A stretch of DNA of 64,000 bases from an uncultured Butyricimonas sp. (GCA_944320555.1 CALUHX010000002.1:1-64000); one strand, 5' to 3'. Shown: positions 26,396 through 36,585, numbered from the stretch's first letter. The notes: generated by a model from the letters alone, not told the origin. Program-made: numbers and translations.

Positions 26396-29300
26396 TTTGC
26401 TCTACTTTTTCAACTTGTCTGTTTTTCTTCCGTCTGAACATATCCAAAAACTCCTGGAATTTTTTCCGCAACACCACGCTGATACCCGTCTGCGTCACCT
26501 CGCCCTCCAACACGCTCTCGTAACCCGTGTGCCGGAACAACTTCAAAAAATACTTGGAACTGTTGCCAAACATATATTCCAGCGAAATGTCGTCCACCAG
26601 GTTCTCCTCCATCCCCCCGCTTTCCGCAGGATTGTTGTCCGTGGAAATGCGACCACCCACGGACACCCGCACCTTGTTGTTAAACAACCGCTTGGAGAAC
26701 TGGTAAGAATAATCCGTCTTTTTCGACTCTCCTCCTTCCGTCACCTGATTGTAAGAGTTAATGCCGAAACTCAAATCCACTCCCTTCAGATGTTTGCGCG
26801 ACCATTCGTTCAATTCTTTCTCGACCAGATTGTTGATGGCGTTGTCCGACACATTGTTTTTCGCCACCGTCCCCGGTGCCGTGTACGTGCCGTAAAGCAT
26901 GAGGTTCATGGCCTCCTTCGCCCGCTCCTCGGGAGTCATCCCCGCCAACTGGTTTTGAATCGTTATGTCTCCCGTGGCGGACAAATCAAAAGCCACGTCA
27001 AGTTTCTCCAACGAGCCCCCGACCTTTATCATCGCCTGGAAATTCACCAAACGGGAATTCTGGCTGTCGTCCGTCACGCTGGCGCTGATGGTCTCCGCCG
27101 CCGTGACGTTTATGTCCGGATTCATCAAATCCCCTTTCCACTCCACGTAATTCCCGTCCTGAATTTTGAATTCTTTTGTCCCGATGACCGGCAGTCCGTA
27201 AGAAATCAACCCGCCCGAAAGCACGTAACGCCCCACCAACCGGGAGTCGCCCAACGGATTCAAGGAATAGGTCAACTCGCCTCCCCCCTGAATGGACACC
27301 CGATCCTGGTTGCTGCTGGAGAGCAACACGTTCATTCCCACCGTCGGGTCTATTTTCACGGACAACAACAAGTCAAGGCTCGTCGTCTTCAGTTGTTCCA
27401 GCGTGTCGGCCTTGTTCACTTTCAGCGTGTCCTGAAACGACACGAACCGCACCACCTCCTCGCTCTTGTCGCTCACTTCCAACGGCGATGATTTCAAAGC
27501 GTAATTGATGTCCGTGTTCGCCAATATTCCCACGTCCCCCCTCACCTGCAAAGCGTTCAACGGACCTTTTATCGTCGTGGACAAATCCATGTATGCCCGC
27601 CCGTACACAATCGTTTTGTCGTTCTCCTCCACTCCGATGACTTGAAAATTCTTAGCTTTCAACGAAGCGTTCATCTTAATGTCGGCAAAAGAGGTGAAAT
27701 CCACGTTCCCGCCAAACTCCAAACGACGTTTGTTCGGGGCGATTATCCCCCAGCGGTTAAAATCCAACACGTTATCCTTTATCACAAGCGGAACGGAGTC
27801 TATCGAAAACGTGGTCCCTATCATGGCTGCCTCCGCCTTTCCATCCTGAAAAGCCAATTCCCCGTTCAGCAGCGGAGCGTCCATCGCCCCCGTTATGGCG
27901 ACTTGCCCGCGCAAGAACCCTTCCAAACCGACCGTACCCTCCGGCGTGAACACATTCGCCAAGCGCAAAGGGAACTGGGGAATCGAGACCTTCACATCCA
28001 TTCCCTCCGACCCGCCGTCCGCCAATGCGCCTTTCACCCGCACAGCGTCGCTACCGTCCACGCTCAACCCCGCGTCCACCTGCCGGCCGTTTTCTTCCCC
28101 CTGCTTGTATCGCATTCCCAACTTGATATCCCCGACCCGTTTCTTCAAATAGGCCAGTTCGTCAATCCGCACCTGCCCCGCCAAATCAAGCCCCTCTCCC
28201 GCCGTGGCCACGTGAACGTCCACGGCAAGCATCCCCGCCATTTCCGGCAAAAACGACATGGCCTCGGAAATCCGTCCCAAATCGATGCCTTTTATGTCCA
28301 CGTCCAACGCCTCCGGCCTGTCCCGGTCCTTTCCCCTCGACACAAGGCGCACCCGCTTGTCTCCATTCAACAATTTCAAATCAGCCGCGACCATTCCCTC
28401 CTTCGACACCCGGATGTAATTTCCCCTGTTCACTTGCCAAGACATATATCCCAACACCAACGGCAACGGGGAAATGCTCACGGAAACCGCCTCCGGCTCG
28501 AACGCCACGTTGGCCCCCACGTTGAACACTTCCTCGCGCCCGTCCCCTTTTTCCCTCAAACGCACGTTCACCTGATTGTCCACCACATCCCCGTGTACTC
28601 CCAACTCCGCGACTCCCTCCAACTGCTCCGGCGAGGCACAAACGTCCACGCCGTAACGCAGACTCCGTTTGTCCCGGAACGCCCCCGCACGCACGCTGTC
28701 TATCACGAATCCCCCCACGGCCACACTGTCCGTCCTCGCCTCCAGTTTCCAGTCGTCCCCGGGCGCATACCCCGTGGAAAGGGCAAAATCCCGAAACCCG
28801 ACGGAATTTCCCCGCAAATAGCGGCTGACCAGATTATCTTTTCCTGCCGAAATCTCAAACTGAAATGCGGGCAACGCCTGTTGCACCTTCTCCGCGTCAA
28901 ACGCATAGGCATTCAGTTGCTCCGCGACTATCTTCCCGACTTCCGACAATTTCTCCACCAACACCCCCACGTTCTCCTCTCCCGTGAAACGAATCTTCAA
29001 ATCGCCGGCGTCCACGCCCAGTTTCGTTTGCCGCCCGCTCGCCTCCGCCTGCAAACTCAAATCGCCCAACTGATATTCTTGTCCATTGTTCAAATTCATA
29101 TCCGTGAGACTCGTCCGCAAGCCCGCCTCTCCGGACATCCGCCACTCCCCCTCGATGTTCATTCCCAAGGCGAAAGCCAGCTCGTCCGCCGAAAAACGCA
29201 ACGCCCGCAAATCCACCCGCCGGATGTCTCCTTCCAACGCTCCCCGGTAAAACTCGTCCGTCACCTTCCCCTCAAACGCCAGATCCAAATCCAACGCCTC

Positions 29301-31100
29301 GTTCCCGCTGCTCAATTCCCCATTCAGTTCCCCTCCGGCCATTCCTGCCCGCAAAACGACGTCCTTGTAATTATACCCTTTATAATCCAACGACTTCAAA
29401 TCCAACTCCACCCGTCCGCTGTCCCGGGTCCAGTCCCATCCTTGCCCGCGCGCCCGCACGCTTACGGTCACCCGCCCTATCGAATCGCCCGGCAAAAAAG
29501 CTTCCGCGTCAAAATCCCGCATATCCAATGTCAACCGGTAACGCCGACTCTCCAAACCATAATGCGCGTCTCCCGCTATCTCCCCGTCCCCTTGCGACAG
29601 ATTCAACCGGACATCCGCCTCCTGCTCCTTCAACGCCGCCAGAACGTTTAACCGCAACGAGTCCGGAACCGTTATTCCTCCTCCGGTGAACACGTCGGCC
29701 ACTCGGCCGTCGTCCACCCGCAAATTCATCTCCACCTGCCCCTCCATATTCTCTCCTTTCGTCAACGAGCTCACATTCCCCCGCATGGCCAAAACCAACG
29801 TGGAGTCCACCTCGAGACGCAATTCCGGCAAATCCAACTGGTTCAACGAGCCTTCCGTCCTCGCCGTCAAAGCAAAAGAACTCTCCCGCAACAGCTTGCC
29901 CACCTCTTCATCTACGCCCTGCACAAACGGTGCCAAATCGCCCCCGCCGAATTTTCCCTGCAAATCAACCCGCAAAGGAGAGTCCTCCCCGAAATCCGCC
30001 AATCCCGCACCCACCGCCACATCCACGGACAACTGACTGTTCAAGGTTCTCACGGACAACCCGTCCACCTTCATTGCTTTTTCTCCCAACGTCACATTCC
30101 CCTCCAAATCCTTCACCTCCAACCCTCCCGCCTCACGCAATGCGATATGGCGGATCCTCGCGTCCACCTCCGTTCCCCGGTTATACACGCTGTCTATTTC
30201 CAACGAAAGCCCTCTCACGTTAATCACTTCCGGAAACGCCGCCGTGTCGGGCGACACACCTAACGGACGCATATAAAAACGGCTGTCCGCCAACGCCACC
30301 CGCCCCACGCTCACCGTCCACGGCAAAGTTTCCGCCGTGTCCGCCACAACGTTGGCCGCAGGTTCCTCCTCCCCCGTCAACAACTCGCAATACCCCTCCT
30401 CCAGGCTCACCCCGCCAATCGCCACCGTTTGCCGCCCCAAGTCGATTCCTCCGTTCCGGATTGCCGCATTTCCCACTCCGGCCCTCATCGCGCCACCCAT
30501 CTCGTAATCCACCTGACTCAACGCAATCTCCTCAACCCTCAACTGCCAATCCAACGGCGCGCCGCCTCCCGTCGTGTCCACCTCCCCGCTCGCCTTCCCC
30601 GGCTCAAACCTCACCCGTCCGCGTTCCAACGCCAACAAGGAAACGTCCGCCACCCGCCGCTTCAAATCCACTTCCCTCACCTGCAAACGCAACTCCCCCA
30701 CCCTCGCATCCAATAGCATCCCGGACTCCGTGTCCCGATACCGCACCATGGCCTGCCGCACCCCCAACTCCTTCACGCTGACCACGCCTTTCAATATCCT
30801 GCCCAATCCCACGTTCACCCGTATCGTCTCCGCCGCCACCAACGTGTCCTGCCGCCCGTCCCCCACAAAAACGTCCTCCACGTCCACATTCAACGGAAAC
30901 CGCAGCAACACCCTCCCCACGGCGATATCCATCCCCGTGCTCTCCGACACGCTTTTCTCCACCTTGTTTTTCACGAAATTCTGAACCCCGGGCACATACA
31001 ACAAACACGCCGCCACCACGACAATCCCCACCACTCCCGCCAAAAGGAGCGACACCCACTTCGCCAATCTTTTCCATATTCCGGCCACATGCTTCTTCAT
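26376..31100 (-). CDS. tamB: Translocation and assembly module protein TamB
   Basis: A very large 1574-residue protein with one N-terminal membrane segment (about residues 15-35) followed by long repetitive beta-rich sequence that would form a hydrophobic groove across the periplasm. The C-terminal DUF490/TamB domain is recognisable (GLPVIGTKEFKIQDGNYVEW, LMLYGTYTAPG near residue 1415). It works with the TamL-type barrel encoded directly downstream in outer-membrane assembly or lipid transport. A TATTTTTG promoter box lies 20 bp upstream. Length and domain layout are usual for Bacteroidota TamB. Confidence 0.9.
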   Translation of the reverse strand: MKKHVAGIWKRLAKWVSLLLAGVVGIVVVAACLLYVPGVQNFVKNKVEKSVSESTGMDIAVGRVLLRFPLNVDVEDVFVGDGRQDTLVAAETIRVNVGLGRILKGVVSVKELGVRQAMVRYRDTESGMLLDARVGELRLQVREVDLKRRVADVSLLALERGRVRFEPGKASGEVDTTGGGAPLDWQLRVEEIALSQVDYEMGGAMRAGVGNAAIRNGGIDLGRQTVAIGGVSLEEGYCELLTGEEEPAANVVADTAETLPWTVSVGRVALADSRFYMRPLGVSPDTAAFPEVINVRGLSLEIDSVYNRGTEVDARIRHIALREAGGLEVKDLEGNVTLGEKAMKVDGLSVRTLNSQLSVDVAVGAGLADFGEDSPLRVDLQGKFGGGDLAPFVQGVDEEVGKLLRESSFALTARTEGSLNQLDLPELRLEVDSTLVLAMRGNVSSLTKGENMEGQVEMNLRVDDGRVADVFTGGGITVPDSLRLNVLAALKEQEADVRLNLSQGDGEIAGDAHYGLESRRYRLTLDMRDFDAEAFLPGDSIGRVTVSVRARGQGWDWTRDSGRVELDLKSLDYKGYNYKDVVLRAGMAGGELNGELSSGNEALDLDLAFEGKVTDEFYRGALEGDIRRVDLRALRFSADELAFALGMNIEGEWRMSGEAGLRTSLTDMNLNNGQEYQLGDLSLQAEASGRQTKLGVDAGDLKIRFTGEENVGVLVEKLSEVGKIVAEQLNAYAFDAEKVQQALPAFQFEISAGKDNLVSRYLRGNSVGFRDFALSTGYAPGDDWKLEARTDSVAVGGFVIDSVRAGAFRDKRSLRYGVDVCASPEQLEGVAELGVHGDVVDNQVNVRLREKGDGREEVFNVGANVAFEPEAVSVSISPLPLVLGYMSWQVNRGNYIRVSKEGMVAADLKLLNGDKRVRLVSRGKDRDRPEALDVDIKGIDLGRISEAMSFLPEMAGMLAVDVHVATAGEGLDLAGQVRIDELAYLKKRVGDIKLGMRYKQGEENGRQVDAGLSVDGSDAVRVKGALADGGSEGMDVKVSIPQFPLRLANVFTPEGTVGLEGFLRGQVAITGAMDAPLLNGELAFQDGKAEAAMIGTTFSIDSVPLVIKDNVLDFNRWGIIAPNKRRLEFGGNVDFTSFADIKMNASLKAKNFQVIGVEENDKTIVYGRAYMDLSTTIKGPLNALQVRGDVGILANTDINYALKSSPLEVSDKSEEVVRFVSFQDTLKVNKADTLEQLKTTSLDLLLSVKIDPTVGMNVLLSSSNQDRVSIQGGGELTYSLNPLGDSRLVGRYVLSGGLISYGLPVIGTKEFKIQDGNYVEWKGDLMNPDINVTAAETISASVTDDSQNSRLVNFQAMIKVGGSLEKLDVAFDLSATGDITIQNQLAGMTPEERAKEAMNLMLYGTYTAPGTVAKNNVSDNAINNLVEKELNEWSRKHLKGVDLSFGINSYNQVTEGGESKKTDYSYQFSKRLFNNKVRVSVGGRISTDNNPAESGGMEENLVDDISLEYMFGNSSKYFLKLFRHTGYESVLEGEVTQTGISVVLRKKFQEFLDMFRRKKNRQVEKVEQNGLSEK

Positions 31101-31120
31101 ATCCTGACAATCTTACCCCA

Positions 31121-31128
31121 CAAAAATA
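31121..31128 (-). promoter_or_regulatory. -7 promoter box (TATTTTTG) for tamB-tamL
   Basis: TATTTTTG on the minus strand, 20 bp before the tamB ATG at 31100. Confidence 0.6.
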
Positions 31129-31184
31129 CGAAACATTCCACAATCCACCACCACCATCCTCCCACATTTTCCCGTAATGATTGC

Positions 31185-31418
31185 TCATGCCACCGTCCCT
31201 ATCTCATACAAAAACTCCGGAGCCAAATCCGCCCCGTTCGCCCACTCTATCGTGACGGAGGTCAAGCCGTATTGCACGAACAACTTTTTGTCCCGTAACG
31301 GAGCAAAAACCTCCCCTGTAAGGTAAGGCTCCAAATCCACAACCTTACGTATATTATCGCTAAATGTGAGAAGCAACTTATAGCCCTCCACATAATCCAC
31401 GTCAATTACTCGTAACAT
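31185..31418 (-). CDS. DUF2442 domain protein (predicted antitoxin-like partner)
   Basis: A 77-residue protein of the DUF2442 family. Seen features are the start VIDVDYVEGYKLLLTFSDN and VVDLEPYLTG, which are typical. Genes of this family often pair with DUF4160 genes, as here, and are predicted to form toxin-antitoxin pairs; which partner is the toxin has not, to my knowledge, been settled. It follows the DUF4160 gene by 6 bp in the same direction, so one transcript from the box at 31709-31716 serves both. Confidence 0.8.
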   Translation of the reverse strand: MLRVIDVDYVEGYKLLLTFSDNIRKVVDLEPYLTGEVFAPLRDKKLFVQYGLTSVTIEWANGADLAPEFLYEIGTVA

Positions 31419-31424
31419 AATCGT

Positions 31425-31691
31425 TCAATTTAAAGGTTCAATTTTACCAACAGACTCTCCCCTTTGGACTCTTTCCCAAAGAGTTAAAATTTCTTTTTCA
31501 TGCAAATCCATCCACTCATTCACCTTTGCTATTACTTTCGCAGGTGCTTGTCCATCCACCACCCGCTCCAATACACTCATCGAACATTCGTAATCACCAT
31601 AAGTAAAATGAACATGAGGTGGATTATGATCTCTCCAATAAAGGCTAATGACTATTCCAAAAAATCTGCAAATCTCAGGCGTAACATTCAT
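31425..31691 (-). CDS. DUF4160 domain protein (predicted toxin-antitoxin component)
   Basis: An 88-residue DUF4160 protein. The characteristic PEICRFFGIVISLYWRDH and PPHVHFTYGDYE segments occupy residues 4-34. The histidine-rich NPPHVHF motif is conserved in the family and may be catalytic or metal binding. The gene is first in a two-gene unit with DUF2442, with a TACCTTTG box 18 bp upstream. The pair is inserted between the envelope gene tamB and the accessory SusCD region, a frequent place for such modules. Confidence 0.82.
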   Translation of the reverse strand: MNVTPEICRFFGIVISLYWRDHNPPHVHFTYGDYECSMSVLERVVDGQAPAKVIAKVNEWMDLHEKEILTLWERVQRGESVGKIEPLN

Positions 31692-31708
31692 TTTTTTTCA
31701 ATTATACG

Positions 31709-31716
31709 CAAAGGTA
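31709..31716 (-). promoter_or_regulatory. -7 promoter box (TACCTTTG) for the DUF4160-DUF2442 pair
   Basis: TACCTTTG on the minus strand, 18 bp before the ATG at 31691. Confidence 0.65.
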
Positions 31717-31811
31717 GCAATAAAAAATAAAAAGGAGATTGCAGAAAAACAGAAAATCACGCCGCCCCCCGCATTTGCAAGAAGACGGCGCAATTCTTCC
31801 TTTCCCCCGGC

Positions 31812-34463
31812 TCACTCCACCGTCAGGCGTGTGCGCTTCCGGAGGACTTGCCCGTCGCGGGTGACGCCCTCCAGCACCACCGTGTACGTGCCCGGCATGT
31901 CCGCCGTGTAGAACGACACCTCCGTCTCCCGCCCCGGCTCCAACTTCACCACCGGGTTCCAGTATATCGTCGTCCGCTCGTCGTAGCGGTTGTCCCGCCG
32001 CACGGAATCCACGTCGTAGCGGGGAACGTAAAAGGCTTCCGGAATCTGATAGCCCAACAGGCGAATCGGTAAGACATTCGGCCGCTGTCGGGGCGTGGGC
32101 GGTATGAAATTCGTGTTCGTCGTGACAAGCAACACCCCGTCCTTACCCTTTTCCCCGAAAAACAACTGTCCCTTCAGCGGCTCCAACAACGAGATGCTTG
32201 TCACCTGCTCTTTCCGTAACGCCCGGACAAACACCATCTCCTCCTCCAAATCGTTCAACAACACATACAAATCCTTCCCCCGGTATTGCAACGTCAGCTC
32301 GCCGTCCTCCCCCACCTTCTCCGTCACGCCCGGTATCGCCCACGTCACCAGTTGAAAGAAATCCCCGTCCGGCAAGTCCGCCAGTTTGGCCGAGTCCGCC
32401 TGATAAAGCGCCAGATGGTCGTAAAACGAGTAACTCTTCTTCACCTTGCTTCTTTTCACCTCCACCTCCTCCAGAATGTACACCCGCTGTCCGTCCACAT
32501 AATAATAGTCCCGGGAAAACCGGTCCATCACCCCGTCCTCCTCCTCTTTCGTCTCCATCGTGTTGGGCAACTGGTAGAAAGGCTCCAGAAAACGCTCCGG
32601 GTCCACCGACACCTCCACGTTCCGCCGTCCCCGTCCGGCAAGCGCCTTCATCCCCTTCTTCCCGCTCCTCTCCTTACCCGCCTTCAACGCCTGCACGAAA
32701 AACAGCGTGCTGTCCCGGAACACCAGGTCGTCCACCTCGAAACGCCCCGCCGTGTCCGTCTCCGTCATCCGGTAGTCCCCGTAGTTCGAGAGCAGCACGA
32801 TTTCCGCCCCGCCGGACTCCTTGCCCCAAAAATTCGTCACCTGTCCCGAAATCACCTGCCCCAGCTCAATCTCGTAACGCTCCTTGGGGAACTCCCCCCG
32901 GGCGATTTTCTCCGGGTCGAAGCGGGTCCACCCGTGCGTCTGCATCACCAGGTCCAGATGTCTCGCCACCTCCTCCGTCGTGTCGCTGAAATAATAGCCC
33001 GGGTCCTTGATGTGTCCCCGCAAATAAGACGTCATCAACAAATTCGACACGATGTTGTCCTCCATCGGGTCCTGCCACACCTGCCCGTCGTCCGTCACCG
33101 ACAGCGAGAAGCTGCCCGCCGACGCCACCTCCCCGGCCAGCCTCAACGAGAGCGTCACCCGCTCCCGGGCCGTGTACGACGACTTGTCCGACCGCGCCTC
33201 CGCGCCGTTCCCACTCGCCCGCCTCACGAAAAACTGCCGCTGGCTGTGCACCCTTCCCTCCCCGTCCATCAGCAACACCTGCGAGATGCCCTCCGGCAGC
33301 AGCGACGCGTCGATACGCCCCCGCGTCGGGCCGTCCACCCGACGCGCGTCAAACACCAGCCCCCGGCTGTGCACCACGGCGTACATCTCCTCCTCCGTCT
33401 CCGCCCGCTCGCCCCGCATCACCGTGTACTCCACCGCACCGCCATCCGTCTCCACCGCCACGCCCCAGCCCGTCTCGTCGCCCGCCGGAAGGACCACCAG
33501 CTTCTCACGCCCGTCGGCGGTCCGCACCCGGGCCCAGTACTTGTAACCGGCGTTCACCGGAAGCAGGAAGCTCCCCATCCCGTCGTGCTCCGAACGGAAT
33601 TCCAGCATCCGCGTCATCCCCTGGTACACCTCACCGGACACCTCCACCGGCCAACCGTCGGCCCCCACCGCCTTGAACGCCACCTGCTGACGGTTGCCCG
33701 CCAGCAACCTTCCCCCTTCCGGGAAAAACTGTGCGTCGAAGTCCGTCCGCAAGTCCGGCAGATAAAGGTCCCGCTCGAAATCGAACGCCTTCTCCTCGTC
33801 AAACTCCACCCGCAGCACGCTGTTCGTGGAGTCCACCCTCACCTCGATCCTCCCCTCGTCGTCCGTCACCCGCCACTGCCCCGCAAGGGCGTTCCCTCCG
33901 GGGTCCGTCACGCACTTCACCCTCGTCCGGGCGTAAGGCTCCCCCTTCCCGTCTTTGAACGCCACCGTCGCCACGTATTGCCGTCCCTCCCGCCGGTACG
34001 TCACCTCCGTTTTCACCTTGGAATCCTGCGGGTTCACCACCCGTATCTTCTTCACGAAGGCGCGCTCCGTCCCCTGGTTCGCCAAGTTCAACGTGTACGC
34101 CCGCAGGCAGTACTCCCCCTGCGCCAACTCCTCCGGCAGGGGAAGCTGCCCGTAAAAGCAGGAGTCCACCGTCGCCAGCTTCACCCTCCCCACCAGCTTG
34201 TCCCGCTTGTCCACTAAGTCCACGTACACGAACCGGCTCGGTATCCCCGGCACGTTCAGCAGGTCGTGTACCCCGTAAGCCCGGAACCACACGTTCTCTC
34301 CCGCCACGTAGACGCTCTTGTCCGTGTGCAGGTAAATCTTCTCGTGCGGGAAATTGTTCACGTAGGCCGTGAAATTGTTCACCACCCGCTCCTCTATCCC
34401 GTCCTCCACGCCCGCCGCCATCAGCCCGGCGGCCGCTATCACCAATAACAAAGCTTTTCTCAT
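31812..34463 (-). CDS. Exported MG2-domain (macroglobulin-like) protein
   Basis: An 883-residue exported protein. After a signal peptide (AVIAAAGLMAAG region, residues 5-18) comes a macroglobulin MG2-like domain: FPHEKIYLHTDKSVYVAGE and VWFRAYGVHD at about residues 38-67. Two to three further beta-sandwich domains follow, one with a carboxypeptidase-regulatory type start (ISGQVTNFWGKESGG near 535). No thioester CGEQ motif is seen, so it is not a full alpha-2-macroglobulin. Such proteins are common in Bacteroidota envelopes and often adjoin TonB-linked systems. It is the last gene of the long co-directional block, 32 bp after the protease gene. The function is unknown. Confidence 0.75.
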   Translation of the reverse strand: MRKALLLVIAAAGLMAAGVEDGIEERVVNNFTAYVNNFPHEKIYLHTDKSVYVAGENVWFRAYGVHDLLNVPGIPSRFVYVDLVDKRDKLVGRVKLATVDSCFYGQLPLPEELAQGEYCLRAYTLNLANQGTERAFVKKIRVVNPQDSKVKTEVTYRREGRQYVATVAFKDGKGEPYARTRVKCVTDPGGNALAGQWRVTDDEGRIEVRVDSTNSVLRVEFDEEKAFDFERDLYLPDLRTDFDAQFFPEGGRLLAGNRQQVAFKAVGADGWPVEVSGEVYQGMTRMLEFRSEHDGMGSFLLPVNAGYKYWARVRTADGREKLVVLPAGDETGWGVAVETDGGAVEYTVMRGERAETEEEMYAVVHSRGLVFDARRVDGPTRGRIDASLLPEGISQVLLMDGEGRVHSQRQFFVRRASGNGAEARSDKSSYTARERVTLSLRLAGEVASAGSFSLSVTDDGQVWQDPMEDNIVSNLLMTSYLRGHIKDPGYYFSDTTEEVARHLDLVMQTHGWTRFDPEKIARGEFPKERYEIELGQVISGQVTNFWGKESGGAEIVLLSNYGDYRMTETDTAGRFEVDDLVFRDSTLFFVQALKAGKERSGKKGMKALAGRGRRNVEVSVDPERFLEPFYQLPNTMETKEEEDGVMDRFSRDYYYVDGQRVYILEEVEVKRSKVKKSYSFYDHLALYQADSAKLADLPDGDFFQLVTWAIPGVTEKVGEDGELTLQYRGKDLYVLLNDLEEEMVFVRALRKEQVTSISLLEPLKGQLFFGEKGKDGVLLVTTNTNFIPPTPRQRPNVLPIRLLGYQIPEAFYVPRYDVDSVRRDNRYDERTTIYWNPVVKLEPGRETEVSFYTADMPGTYTVVLEGVTRDGQVLRKRTRLTVE

Positions 34464-34495
34464 CTGATCCTGTGTTTTATCGTGTCACGTCTGTT

Positions 34496-35398
34496 TTATT
34501 TCTCGTCCTCCGCCAACAGCATCCGGATGACGCTCGCCGGGACCGTCACCTTCACGTTCAGCTGCAAGTCCCGGGGCGGATAGTCCTGGTAATACACCGA
34601 GCGGATGCACGACACCATCGCCACCATGTTGCCCCGCCCGTCGAGAATCGGCCCGCCGCTCGACCCCTTGGCGAAGTCCGCCGTGATTTCTAACCGCCGG
34701 GCGAACGGGTCCGCCGGATCCGAAGTCTCCGCCCTCGACACCGCCCCGCTCGTCACGGTCCACGGGTAACCGCACGGGTTCGTCAGCGTCCACACCTCCG
34801 CCCCGGCGGGCAGGTCCTCGCCCAGCGGCATCGGCTCCAGCTCGTCGCCCCTCGTGTCTATCTCGAAAAACGCCAAGTCCGCCGCCCGGTTGTAGCTCAA
34901 CACCCGCCGGATGGGATACACCCGACCCGACTCCGACGAGGCGAAAAGCAGGCTGTCCCTCACGTTCAGCGTCGCCGCCGTGTCAATTAGCTCCCGCAGC
35001 ACGTGGTAATTCGTCACGCACACCCCGTCCGCTGTCACCACCACCGCCGATGCCCACGTGCTCACCTCCTCCGGCCGGGTTGTCTGCCGCAAATACTTCG
35101 ACATCAGCAACACGCTTTCCCGCCGTCGTTCGGCGATCTCCGTCCCGTCCAGCCGCTTTCGTCCCGCCCGCAGCGGCTCCGCCGCCACCGGCATGTTCTC
35201 CCGCAGCCCCTCCGTTTCCCGTTTCAGCGTCGCCATCCCCTTGAACAGCGGCATGGCCGCCTTCAGCGAGTCCAACAGGACCTCTTCCACATTCCCGTGA
35301 TAACGATAAACAACCTTTCCATCTTTCCGGTTCTCCGTCACTCCCTCCGCCATCAGGCAGAAGAGAAGCGCACATACCAAAAGCGACTCCCTCATCAT
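34496..35398 (-). CDS. Exported trypsin-like serine protease
   Basis: A 300-residue S1-type serine peptidase with a signal peptide (residues 1-18, LLVCALLFCLMAEG). The catalytic triad is readable: H132 in TNYHVL, D174 in AADLAFFEID, and S247 in KGSSGGPIL. An approximately 90-residue helical N-terminal part precedes the catalytic fold; there is no PDZ domain, so it is not a full DegP. I chose the ATG at 35398 because upstream sequence in the same frame belongs to the TlpA gene. The gap to that gene is 2 bp. It may process or degrade envelope proteins of the same system. Confidence 0.85.
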   Translation of the reverse strand: MMRESLLVCALLFCLMAEGVTENRKDGKVVYRYHGNVEEVLLDSLKAAMPLFKGMATLKRETEGLRENMPVAAEPLRAGRKRLDGTEIAERRRESVLLMSKYLRQTTRPEEVSTWASAVVVTADGVCVTNYHVLRELIDTAATLNVRDSLLFASSESGRVYPIRRVLSYNRAADLAFFEIDTRGDELEPMPLGEDLPAGAEVWTLTNPCGYPWTVTSGAVSRAETSDPADPFARRLEITADFAKGSSGGPILDGRGNMVAMVSCIRSVYYQDYPPRDLQLNVKVTVPASVIRMLLAEDEK

Positions 35399-35400
35399 CC

Positions 35401-36525
35401 TTATTTGAAGATGTCTGACAAAGTTTTCTCCAACCGCTCGCCCCGCAGGTCCACCGCCATGATCCGCCCCTCCGGGTCGATCAGGAAATTGCTCGGGATG
35501 CCCGTCACCCCGTAAGTCCTCACCACACTGTCGTTCAGCCCGCCCCCGCCAATCACCTGCGTCCACGGCATCCCGTCAGCCTCCACGACACCCAGCCACT
35601 TCTCCCGCGACTCGTCCAGCGAGTAGCCCAGCACCGTGAACCCTTTCCCCTTAAACCGTTCGTAAGCCTTCAGCACGTTCGGGTTCTCCGCCCGGCACGG
35701 GCCGCACCACGACGCCCAGAAGTCCAGCAACACATAGCGTCCCCGGAAGTCGCCCAGCGCAACCCGCTTCCCGTCCTTGTCCTCCGCCGCAAACTCCGGA
35801 GCCGGCTGCCCCACTTCCACCGACGGTGTCGCCTCCATCCGGGCGGCGAACTTCCGCCCCGCCGCCGACCGCCGCAACTCCTCCGTCAGCCCCCCGTACA
35901 GCTCCTCCACCCTCGACTTCTGCCGGGCAAGATTGAAACTCCTCGCTATCCAGTCCAGCGACACCACCGACCCCGGATGCCCCTCCACGAAAGCCTGCTC
36001 CACCACCCGCCGTTTACGCTCCATGCTGTCCCGTTCCGTCCTCAGCGCGCCCATCGACTCCCAGTCCCGTTCCCGGTAATACTTGCCAAACCGCTCCCGG
36101 TAGCCCGGCTCCCACGCCGTGTAAAACCGCAAACTGTCATTCAGTTCCTGCAACTCCTCGTTCGCCGAGGTGCCGCCCACCCGGGCGTCCGCCAGCCCCC
36201 TCCCCGCTTCCACAAGGATGTCCCCCTCCTCCAGGAACACAGGTGTCCCGAACACCGCAAAGTAATCCGCCGACGTGATTCCCTCATTCACCAACATCGC
36301 CGCCCGCCGGAAATGCGACACCCGCCCCCGCAACACGAACGCCCCCTCCCGATACTCCGCCGTGTCCACCCGCACGCTGTCCCGGTCGTCCACCCACCTC
36401 ACGTACAACCGCTCCCGTTCCCTCGGCTCCCCCGTCCTCACCGTCAACGTGAAATTCCCTTCCTGTCTCCCGCCTCCGCACCCCACACAAAGGGCGCCAA
36501 TCAAAATAAAAACCGCTTTCTTCAT
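35401..36525 (-). CDS. TlpA-family disulfide reductase lipoprotein with DUF4369-like N-domain
   Basis: A 374-residue lipoprotein (lipobox CVGC, C16). Residues about 25-130 resemble the DUF4369 domain, and a linker precedes a C-terminal thioredoxin fold with the active site WCGPC at about residue 270 and a cis-proline loop GIPSNF. Such proteins reduce disulfides in the periplasm or at the cell surface. The start at 36525 is preferred over the upstream ATG at 36633, because the longer reading passes through the dispersed repeat at 36586-36672. It is followed by the protease gene after 2 bp, indicating joint expression. Confidence 0.85.
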   Translation of the reverse strand: MKKAVFILIGALCVGCGGGRQEGNFTLTVRTGEPRERERLYVRWVDDRDSVRVDTAEYREGAFVLRGRVSHFRRAAMLVNEGITSADYFAVFGTPVFLEEGDILVEAGRGLADARVGGTSANEELQELNDSLRFYTAWEPGYRERFGKYYRERDWESMGALRTERDSMERKRRVVEQAFVEGHPGSVVSLDWIARSFNLARQKSRVEELYGGLTEELRRSAAGRKFAARMEATPSVEVGQPAPEFAAEDKDGKRVALGDFRGRYVLLDFWASWCGPCRAENPNVLKAYERFKGKGFTVLGYSLDESREKWLGVVEADGMPWTQVIGGGGLNDSVVRTYGVTGIPSNFLIDPEGRIMAVDLRGERLEKTLSDIFK

Positions 36526-36585
36526 AACATCATTTGTTTTATTAATATCCATTTCATACTTTTTTCTCTTTTTTATGCTCGATGA

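Noticed and set aside
27642-29651. 669-residue open frame on the plus strand inside tamB
   Set aside because: Antisense to TamB; composition (Pro, Arg and His rich) and lack of signal or motifs show it is not a gene.
32286-34217. 643-residue open frame on the plus strand opposite the MG2 gene
   Set aside because: Antisense shadow in GC-rich sequence; the MG2 frame has a signal peptide and recognisable domains.
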